A DNA stretch of 24,641 bases from NCBI GenBank assembly GCA_964471235.1, contig CAYYGL010000061.1:1-24641 (forward strand), given 5' to 3'. The notes beneath the pieces were generated by a model. It was given only the letters and a program-made list of their open reading frames with translations. It was not told the DNA's origin and ran no database searches. This DNA comes from CAYYGL01 sp964471235 (GTDB taxonomy: Bacteria; Calditrichota; Calditrichia; RBG-13-44-9; J075). Shown here piece after piece: positions 1 through 6,511 of the stretch. Every line of letters begins with the position of its first letter. Position 1 is the stretch's first letter. The position numbers and the translations under genes were made by a program.

Positions 1-612
1 ATCGGAATGAACGAACGCAACAGCGAAGCCAGCAACGCCAGTTTGTATAATACGATATTGTTTATTGACAACCAGGGCAACATTTTGGGGAAGCACCGGA
101 AATTGGTGCCAACCGGAGGTGAACGGCTGATCTGGGCACCGGGGGATGGTTCGACCATGCATGTTTTTGATACCACCATCGGGAAACTGGGCGGGTTGAT
201 CTGCTGGGAGAATTACATGCCCCTGGCGCGGCAGTTTATGTATGACCGGGGCGTGCAAATCCATGCGGCGCCCACCTGGGACAAAAGCGCCAACTGGCTG
301 CAAAGCATGCAGCACATTGCCCGGGAAGGCGGGATGTTCGTGGTCAACTGCTGCATGGCAATTCGAATGGATGCCATCCCGGATCACTACGAATTCAAGC
401 AATTATACCCGGATGGCAGGGAGTGGATTAATACCGGCAATAGTTGTATCATTAATCCCAGAGGAGAAATTATTGCCGGACCGCTGGAAGGCAAAGAGGA
501 AATTCTCTATGCGGATATTGATTTACGGGAAATTTCGGCTGCCAAACGAATGTTTGACGCTGCTGGTCATTATGCCCGCCGGGATGTCTTTCGATTTGAA
601 TTAAAAGGATAA
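1..612 (+). CDS. Nitrilase / carbon-nitrogen hydrolase, 5' end outside window
   Basis: This is the C-terminal two thirds of a nitrilase-superfamily enzyme, which hydrolyses nitriles (or cyanide/amides) through a Glu-Lys-Cys triad. The frame is open from base 1 (I-G-M-N-E-R), matching the conserved 'IGxNER' stretch that lies well inside nitrilases, so the ATG at 7 is internal and about 100 residues, including the catalytic Glu, are missing upstream. Counting from that ATG, the catalytic Lys is K32 in GKHRKLVPT and the nucleophile is C66 in GGLICWENYMP. The 'CWEN' context is typical of true nitrilases rather than amidases. The tail (INTGNSCIINPRGEIIAGPL) is also typical. The SARP-type regulator starts 21 bp after the stop, so the two are probably co-transcribed. 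The substrate cannot be told from sequence. Confidence 0.9.
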   Translation: MGMNERNSEASNASLYNTILFIDNQGNILGKHRKLVPTGGERLIWAPGDGSTMHVFDTTIGKLGGLICWENYMPLARQFMYDRGVQIHAAPTWDKSANWLQSMQHIAREGGMFVVNCCMAIRMDAIPDHYEFKQLYPDGREWINTGNSCIINPRGEIIAGPLEGKEEILYADIDLREISAAKRMFDAAGHYARRDVFRFELKG

Positions 613-633
613 CTTAATCAGGAATGATGACAT

Positions 634-3600
634 TTGCATACCATAAACACACTTAAAAAATCCCTTCATATAGAGTTATTGGGAAGTTTTCGAGTACGCT
701 ATGGCGATCAACCAATAGACAGCCTCCCCAGTGCCCGGATGCAGTCCTTGATGGCATACCTCCTGCTGCATCGAGAATCTCCGGTCTCCCGACAGCAGCT
801 CGCTTATGTCTTCTGGCCAGAATCTTCCGAAAAGCAAGCGCGCACCAACTTACGCCAGCTTCTCCACCATCTGCTTCGGGCATTTCCGCAATTGGAGCCG
901 TTTGTTCAAACCAATGCCCGAACCATTCAATGGCAAACCGAGACTCCCTTCTCATTGGATGTTGATGAATTTGAGCAGGCGTTATTGCAGGCAAAGCAAG
1001 CCGCGCAGGCTGAGGATCAGACCGCCGAACTCCATGCCTTGAAAACCTCCCTGGATTCCTACCAGGGCGATTTGCTGCCGGAATGTTACCAGGAGTGGAT
1101 TGAACCTTTTCGGGATCGTCTGCGCCAGCAATATCTTACCGCTTTGCAAAAAGTGATGGCACTTCTGGAACGTCAACGGGCATACCCGGAGGCGGTGCGT
1201 TACGCCCGGCGCTGGATAAAGGAAGATGACCTTCAGGAGAAAGCTTATGGCGCCTTAATGCGAGTACATGCTCTGAATCATGACCGGGCGGCGGCGCTGA
1301 ATGTTTACCGCGAGTGTCGGAAAGTGCTCCGCAGAGAGCTGAATATTGAACCGGGCAGGGAAATTCGAGAGCTTTATCAGCGCCTGCTGGAAATGTCCGA
1401 CGAGCTTGCCCCGCAGCAACTCGGAAGTCAATCCCGGTCTGATGATAGTATTCCCCTGATCGGGCGGGAAAGGGAATGGGAACAACTGTGTGATACCTGG
1501 CAAACTGTGGAACAGAATCCTCCGCAAATGTTGTGGATTATGGGCGAGGCGGGCATCGGTAAAAGCCGCCTGGCAGAGGAACTGATCGATTGGGTGAAGC
1601 AGCAGGGCGGTACAACGGCTCATACCCGTTTTTATGCTGCCGAAGGGGGATTGGCGTTTACCCCGGTGCGGGATTGGCTGCGCACCGGTAAATTCCAGGC
1701 GGCTCTATCTTCGCTGGATGATGTCTGGTTAAAGGAGGTTTCGCGCGTTCTGCCGGAATTGCGCAACAAACTACCCAACCAGGAACCTTTGCAACCGTTG
1801 ATGGAAGCCTGGCAGCGGCAGCAATTTTTTGAAGCCCTGGTACGGGCGATTCTAATGGCTCCCCAGCCCCTGCTGCTGGTGATTGACGATTTGCAATGGT
1901 GCGATCAGGAGACGCTGGAGTGGCTGCACTATCTGCTCCGCTTCGACGATCAGGCGAAAATGCTGCTTCTCTGCACCGTACGGAGCGAACTGGTAAACGA
2001 AAACAAAGCCCTGATTTCCCTGATGCTCGATTTGCAACGCAGTGGTCATCTGACAAAACTGGAACTCTCCCCTTTGAATGCCCGGGAAACCGCCCGTCTC
2101 GCTGCAACGATCACTACCAAAGAAATAGCCGATCATCTGGCTCAACGGCTTTATCAGGAAACCGAAGGCAATCCTTTATTTGTGGTTGAAATGAGTCGCG
2201 CCGGATTGGCGGAATTGCAAGCCACCGAAGAAGTACCACCCGAGGATGCTTTGCTCTCTCCGCTGCCTCCCCGCATTCAATCCGTCATTCAATACCGATT
2301 GATGCAGCTATCCCCGGAAGCACAGAAATTGGTGGAATTAGCGGCCACAATTGGTCATGATTTTAACTTTCCGGTTTTGAGAAACGCCTGCGAACACGAT
2401 GAAGAGCGATTGATTGAGGTGTTGGAAGAATTGTTGCTGCGACGGATCATTCGGGAACAGGGAGCAACGGATTATGATTTCAGTCATGATAAAATTCGGG
2501 AAGTGGCTTATTTCGCCATCAGTGAAAGCAAGCGGCGGTTGCTGCATCGCCGGGTGGCGCAGGCGCTGGAATCCCTCCATGCCCCGAATATCGATTACAT
2601 CAGCGCCCGGCTGGCAATTCATTACGAAAAAGCGGGCGTTATCGAAAAAGCCATCGATTATTACGAACGTGCCGGTAAAGCCTCCCGACAGTTGTATGCA
2701 AACAACGAAGCAATTGAATATCTGCAACGAGGGCTGGAGCTGGTAATGGGACTGCCGGAACATGAAGAACGAAGCCGGAAAGAGCTGGCGCTGTCATTGG
2801 CAATCGCTCCACCACTGGTACAGGCAAAAGGCTACGGGGCTAAGGAAGTACATAATACCTGCCATCGGGTGCATTTTCTTTGTCATCAATTGAAAGAACC
2901 CACCCATGTTCCCATCTTACGTGCCCTTGCCATCGGGAAATTGGTGACCGGGGAAATTCTGGCGGTTGAATCTCTGGGGAAAGAACTTTTACAACAAGCC
3001 CAACAAACGGGCGATGAAGTCGTATTGGTGGAAGCCCATTACGTTCTCGGCGTGACCTACCACTGGCAGGGAAATTTCACCAGCGCCCGGCACCATCTGG
3101 AAAAAGCGCTTCAACCCAATTCTTCCCATAAGCATGAAGCCCACATTACGCATTATGGTCAGGACCCCGATGTGGTCTGCCGCATTCGCCTGGCAATGGT
3201 ACTCTGGAAATTGGGTTATCCCTATCAGGCGAAAGAGGAAGCAGAAAAAGCGTTATCCCTGTCGGAAAAATTGAATCATCCATTCAGTCGCGCTTATGCC
3301 TTACACTGGTGTGCCTGGTTACACAACCTTCGGGGAGATGTGGAGACGACATTGGAACATAGCGCGATTTCCATGGAATACTCCCGGAAATTCCAATTTC
3401 CTTATTTTACCACTCAAAGCCGTATTTTATTGGGTTGGGCAATGTTTGAGCAAAATCGTAACTCACAAGGTCTGGAACAAATGCGCTCCGGGCTTGCCCA
3501 TTTTCGAGCGACCGGTTCATCCGTCGGAACAACCTATTATCGGGGATTGCTGGCGTTGAATCTGGCAAAATTGGATCGCGGCGAACAGGCATTATCGGTC

Positions 3601-3936
3601 GTGAATGAAGCTCTGGGGGCTCTAAAAGCCCAGGAAGAACGCTGGCAGGAAGCCGAGCTTTATCGTCTGAAAGGGAATATTCTTTCCATGAAGGATAAAT
3701 CGAATCAGCATCTTCTGGCGGAAGAATCGTTCCGCAAAGCAATTGAGATAGCGCATCGCCAGAAAGCCAGGGGGTTTGCCCTGCATGCCGCCTGTGATCT
3801 GAAACGATTCCTGGAAAACAGGAATCGCCAGGAGGAAGCCGAACAACTGTTCAATGAAATAAATGGCTGGTTTCGTAAAGGGAGAAACGCCAGCGATTTG
3901 AAGGAAGCCGAAACTCTGGTGAGCCACTGGAGGTGA
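634..3936 (+). CDS. SARP/BTAD-type transcriptional activator with AAA ATPase and TPR-like tail
   Basis: This is a large cytoplasmic one-component regulator of 1100 residues. Domains in order: an OmpR-like winged helix (about 11-90, beginning LHIELLGSFRVRYGD); a bacterial transcriptional activation domain (about 107-254, ending ELNIEPGREIRELYQRLLE); and a STAND-like ATPase, with Walker A GEAGIGKS at 304-311 and Walker B LLLVIDDLQW near 413-422. A long helical, TPR-like region runs from about 640 to the end. The architecture matches large AfsR/SARP proteins and MalT-like predicted ATPases. Start: TTG at 634 with AGGAA at 620-624. An in-frame TGA at 628 excludes any longer form, and the ATGs at 624 and 627 are in another frame that soon terminates. 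It is 21 bp behind the nitrilase and upstream of the FAD oxidoreductase, whose promoter carries SARP-like direct repeats. It probably controls the local cluster; the ligand is unknown. Confidence 0.9.
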   Translation: MHTINTLKKSLHIELLGSFRVRYGDQPIDSLPSARMQSLMAYLLLHRESPVSRQQLAYVFWPESSEKQARTNLRQLLHHLLRAFPQLEPFVQTNARTIQWQTETPFSLDVDEFEQALLQAKQAAQAEDQTAELHALKTSLDSYQGDLLPECYQEWIEPFRDRLRQQYLTALQKVMALLERQRAYPEAVRYARRWIKEDDLQEKAYGALMRVHALNHDRAAALNVYRECRKVLRRELNIEPGREIRELYQRLLEMSDELAPQQLGSQSRSDDSIPLIGREREWEQLCDTWQTVEQNPPQMLWIMGEAGIGKSRLAEELIDWVKQQGGTTAHTRFYAAEGGLAFTPVRDWLRTGKFQAALSSLDDVWLKEVSRVLPELRNKLPNQEPLQPLMEAWQRQQFFEALVRAILMAPQPLLLVIDDLQWCDQETLEWLHYLLRFDDQAKMLLLCTVRSELVNENKALISLMLDLQRSGHLTKLELSPLNARETARLAATITTKEIADHLAQRLYQETEGNPLFVVEMSRAGLAELQATEEVPPEDALLSPLPPRIQSVIQYRLMQLSPEAQKLVELAATIGHDFNFPVLRNACEHDEERLIEVLEELLLRRIIREQGATDYDFSHDKIREVAYFAISESKRRLLHRRVAQALESLHAPNIDYISARLAIHYEKAGVIEKAIDYYERAGKASRQLYANNEAIEYLQRGLELVMGLPEHEERSRKELALSLAIAPPLVQAKGYGAKEVHNTCHRVHFLCHQLKEPTHVPILRALAIGKLVTGEILAVESLGKELLQQAQQTGDEVVLVEAHYVLGVTYHWQGNFTSARHHLEKALQPNSSHKHEAHITHYGQDPDVVCRIRLAMVLWKLGYPYQAKEEAEKALSLSEKLNHPFSRAYALHWCAWLHNLRGDVETTLEHSAISMEYSRKFQFPYFTTQSRILLGWAMFEQNRNSQGLEQMRSGLAHFRATGSSVGTTYYRGLLALNLAKLDRGEQALSVVNEALGALKAQEERWQEAELYRLKGNILSMKDKSNQHLLAEESFRKAIEIAHRQKARGFALHAACDLKRFLENRNRQEEAEQLFNEINGWFRKGRNASDLKEAETLVSHWR

Positions 3937-4201
3937 GAAATGATTAATTTGTGCAAAACCAGAAGATTTCCGGTAGCAGATGGTTTTAAGTTTTCAAAGT
4001 AGATGATGCATCGGCCATCAGGAAATCCTTTGCGTTATCCGGAATTGCGACAAGAGGTAGTGTCATCAGCCTTCACTTCACCAATTTTAAAAATCAAGAT
4101 CTTTCCCTCAAATAAAGTTGTCTCATCCCCTACCCGGGGGATAGCGCCGAAATCCCGCCTTATGAACCTGCTTTCTAATTCATTCTAACATTTTTTTCCT
4201 C

Positions 4202-4272
4202 AGAACGCTTTTTAGAACGCTTTAAGAACGGTTACGCTTTATATTGACAATCAAATTAAGAAAAGCGATGAC
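4202..4272 (+). promoter_or_regulatory. Putative SARP-regulated promoter with direct repeats
   Basis: AGAACG occurs at 4202, 4214 and 4225, that is 12 and 11 bp apart, about one helical turn. The first two copies extend to AGAACGCTTT and a further ACGCTTT lies at 4234-4240. A perfect -35 hexamer TTGACA follows at 4244-4249. The -10 at normal spacing is poor (GATGAC at 4267-4272), as expected for an activator-dependent promoter. SARP proteins are known to bind heptameric direct repeats with 11-bp periodicity next to or overlapping the -35. A SARP-type gene ends 265 bp upstream, so assigning these repeats to it is a reasonable inference. Confidence 0.5.
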
Positions 4273-4291
4273 CTCGGTGGCTGTCGCTTTT
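4261..4291 (+). promoter_or_regulatory. Leader hairpin before FAD oxidoreductase
   Basis: AAAAGCGA at 4261-4268 pairs perfectly with TCGCTTTT at 4284-4291. The pairing can continue through TG/TG wobbles and CC/GG around a TCGGT loop, with one A/C mismatch. The structure sits 18 bp before the Shine-Dalgarno site. It could be an attenuator-like terminator, since the 3' arm ends in TTTT, or an mRNA-stabilising 5' structure. It also overlaps the expected -10, so as DNA it could be an operator. Confidence 0.4.
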
Positions 4292-4322
4292 CAAGAAAAT
4301 AATCAAACTAAGGAGGAAAGTG

Positions 4323-5744
4323 ATGAGTTTCCAGAATAAATCGAACCCCCCTCGCAAAAACGGGGTAAATATTGCGGCGGTGGAAGCGTTATCCAGAAGC
4401 ATAAAAGGAGAAGTGCTGCAACCCGGCGGCAATGGTTATGAGGAAGCCCGCAAAATCTGGAATGGAATGATTGATCGGAAGCCGGCGCTGATTGTACGCT
4501 GCCGGAACACAAACGATGTGGCACAGGCAGTGAATTTTAGTCGGGAGAACAAATTGCTGGTGGCAGTAAAAGGCGGCGGTCACAATGTAGCCGGTAATGC
4601 GGTCTGCGACGGGGGCATCATGATTGATCTCTCTTTAATGCGTTCGGTAGAAGTTGACCCGGAGAATAAAACCGTGCGCGTGGCAGGTGGCTGCCTGTTA
4701 AGCGACGTGGATGAAGCGACTCAGCGCTATGGTCTGGCAGTCTCGGCCGGCATTGTTTCCCATACCGGGGTAGCGGGCTTAACGCTGGGCGGCGGTTTTG
4801 GCTGGATTAGTCGGAAACATGGTTTTTCCATTGACAACCTGATTTCCGTCGAAGTGGTCACTGCCGATGGCAGGGTTTTAACGGCCAGCAAAAAGGAGAA
4901 TGCCGATCTGTTCTGGGGACTACGCGGTGGCGGTGGGAATTTCGGCATTGTCACCTCTTTCCAGTTCCAATGTGCCGATATTGGCACGGAAGTGTTTTCT
5001 GGTTTGATCATTCAACGCTTCGAAGACGCCAAACAATATCTCCAGTTTCACAGCGAGTATGTCCGAACCCTTCCGGATGAGATGACGGTCTGGATGGTGA
5101 TTCGTCATGCTCCGCCGCTGCCCTTTCTTCCGGAAACGGTTCACGGGCAGATGGTGATCGTAGTACCCTTTGTCTATCTGGGAGACTGGGAAGAAGGCGA
5201 GAAATTAATCAAACCAATTCGGGAATTTGGGAATCCACATGGGGAAGCAATTGGCATGAACCCCTGGGCGGGCTGGCAAGCCGGCTTTGACGGTCTGGTG
5301 CCCCATGGCGCCCGTAATTACTGGAAGTCGCATCATCTAATGGAACTTTCCAATGAAGCCATTGATCTAATCATCACATTTGCCGAGAAGATGCCCACAG
5401 GGGAATGTGAAGTGTTTATCCCGCACATGGAAGGGGCGCCCAGCCGTGTTCCAGAGAATGAGACCGCCTTTGCCCATCGGAAGACGCCTTTTGTGTTGAA
5501 TATTCACGGGCGCTGGCAGGATGACGACGACGATGCGAGATGCCTTGCCTGGGCAAGGAATTTTCATAGTTCCACTCAACCGTTTGCAAATGGGGTATAT
5601 GTGAACTTCCTTAGTGAGGAAGGAGCGGATCGGGTCAAAGAAGCATACACCGGGGAAGTGTGGAACCGATTGGTGCAATTGAAAAATAAATACGATCCGG
5701 CGAATCTTTTCCGGATGAATCAAAATGTTCAACCCACGGCATGA
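4323..5744 (+). CDS. FAD-binding oxidoreductase, BBE-like, monocovalent histidyl-FAD type
   Basis: This 473-residue flavoprotein belongs to the VAO/PCMH fold family with a berberine-bridge C-terminus. The FAD_binding_4 domain spans about 50-220 and a BBE-type tail lies at the end (YVNFLSEEGADRV ... NKYDPANLFRMNQN). H87 in KGGGHNVAGN is the expected 8-alpha-histidyl FAD attachment residue. At the place where bicovalent family members carry the second, cysteinyl link (CPT/VG) this protein reads SHTGVAG (146-152), so only monocovalent FAD is predicted, as in 6-hydroxy-D-nicotine oxidase-like enzymes. No signal peptide is seen, so it is cytoplasmic. Start: ATG 4323 lies 6 nt after AAGGAGG; the overlapping GTG at 4320 is too close. 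Such enzymes oxidise alcohols, amines or sugars; the substrate here is unknown. The SRPBCC gene follows after 66 bp. Confidence 0.9.
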   Translation: MSFQNKSNPPRKNGVNIAAVEALSRSIKGEVLQPGGNGYEEARKIWNGMIDRKPALIVRCRNTNDVAQAVNFSRENKLLVAVKGGGHNVAGNAVCDGGIMIDLSLMRSVEVDPENKTVRVAGGCLLSDVDEATQRYGLAVSAGIVSHTGVAGLTLGGGFGWISRKHGFSIDNLISVEVVTADGRVLTASKKENADLFWGLRGGGGNFGIVTSFQFQCADIGTEVFSGLIIQRFEDAKQYLQFHSEYVRTLPDEMTVWMVIRHAPPLPFLPETVHGQMVIVVPFVYLGDWEEGEKLIKPIREFGNPHGEAIGMNPWAGWQAGFDGLVPHGARNYWKSHHLMELSNEAIDLIITFAEKMPTGECEVFIPHMEGAPSRVPENETAFAHRKTPFVLNIHGRWQDDDDDARCLAWARNFHSSTQPFANGVYVNFLSEEGADRVKEAYTGEVWNRLVQLKNKYDPANLFRMNQNVQPTA

Positions 5745-5810
5745 ATGCCCAATTGGGATTCGGATTAATTCATTTAATTTATCAATACTAAATTAAAAAA
5801 GGAGGCTCTC

Positions 5811-6314
5811 ATGTCTCGTATGTTTTTTATCATTTGTAGCGTACTGTTTGTTTTTCTCTTGCAATTCTCTTTTGCACAGACACAGAACCAACAATTGACC
5901 GGGCAACGTTTCAGCGGGGAAATCATCGTTCAGGCATCCCCGGCGAAGGTGTGGGAACTGTTAACCGATGCCCCCCAATTTACAGAGATTATGGGGTATG
6001 AATATCTTGGTGGGGCTAAAAAGTTTACTCAGGTGGGCAGCGACGCCCGGGTCAAAGTGTGGGGGGACCCGAGTCGTTTTATGCTGGTTCGAGCAACTCC
6101 CCAAAAGGAGTTGAGATTTAATCTGGACCCGGCAAACGGAAGTTATATCTGTAATTGCCGCTGGAAATTGTCAAAAACAGCCAATGGCACCAGAGTCTGG
6201 TTTGAAGAGCGTTACACGGAATCTTCGCCGCAAAGCAAGGAAGACCTGACTGCACAGGTGAAAGATGCCAATGAAATGTTAGGGCGGTTAAAGCACAAAG
6301 TGGAAACAGAATAA
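5811..6314 (+). CDS. Exported SRPBCC (START/polyketide-cyclase-like) protein
   Basis: This 167-residue protein has a clear signal peptide: a short basic start, a hydrophobic core from about 5 to 19 and a likely cleavage at SFA-Q (22/23). The mature part looks like an SRPBCC/Bet v1 helix-grip domain: the opening strand GEIIVQASPAKVWELLTD is the hallmark of 'polyketide cyclase/dehydrase' family members, followed by a glycine-rich loop and the strand TRVWFEERYTE near the end. Such domains bind hydrophobic small molecules and sometimes act as cyclases or lipid carriers. Export to the periplasm is less usual for the family. Start: ATG 5811, with GGAGG at 5801-5805. It lies 66 bp after the oxidoreductase and is probably in the same operon; it may handle the product or substrate of that enzyme, which is inference. 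Confidence 0.8.
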   Translation: MSRMFFIICSVLFVFLLQFSFAQTQNQQLTGQRFSGEIIVQASPAKVWELLTDAPQFTEIMGYEYLGGAKKFTQVGSDARVKVWGDPSRFMLVRATPQKELRFNLDPANGSYICNCRWKLSKTANGTRVWFEERYTESSPQSKEDLTAQVKDANEMLGRLKHKVETE

Positions 6315-6354
6315 AATTATAAGAAATACACACAACAGTTTAGCAATCTTCTGA

Positions 6355-6400
6355 TATATCCCGGGAAGTCGAATAGCTCTTCTTCACTTTCCGGGATATA
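6355..6400. terminator. Strong hairpin between convergent genes
   Basis: TATATCCCGGGAAGT at 6355-6369 pairs along its full 15 bp, with one G-T wobble, with ACTTTCCGGGATATA at 6386-6400; the loop is 16 nt. It lies 40 bp after the SRPBCC stop and about 110 bp beyond the stop of the convergent membrane protein. There is no T-run on either side, so it is not a canonical intrinsic terminator. A bidirectional transcript end or 3'-stabilising structure is the best guess. Confidence 0.5.
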
Positions 6401-6511
6401 CTTTGGTAGGAATCAACAATGAAAACCGAAGGTAATGTGTGTAAATAATATGTCTCTCTCAATTGAATCATTCTGATGATAAATTAACCACTGTCCACCT
6501 GCCTCGGTGCT

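Larger units (their letters stand above)
3937..4322. other. Intergenic leader between regulator and FAD oxidoreductase
   Basis: These 386 bp hold no convincing gene. Visible structure: a small hairpin (ATCCCC at 4125-4130 with GGGGAT at 4137-4142) without a T-run, three AGAACG direct repeats at 4202-4230, a TTGACA at 4244-4249, a second hairpin at 4261-4291 and a strong ribosome-binding site AAGGAGG at 4310-4316. The 61-codon frame at 4003-4188 has no recognisable protein character. The region reads as a regulated promoter with a structured leader. Confidence 0.75.

Noticed and set aside
4003..4188. 61-codon plus-strand frame in the leader of the oxidase gene
   Set aside because: No ribosome-binding site, no family character, low-complexity composition; the region is better explained as regulatory.
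4320..4322. GTG as the start of the FAD oxidoreductase
   Set aside because: Only 3 nt from AAGGAGG; the adjacent ATG at 4323 has proper 6-nt spacing.
6420..6449. Tiny frame (MKTEGNVCK, ATG 6420) after the hairpin
   Set aside because: Nine residues, weak ribosome-binding site and no coding context.
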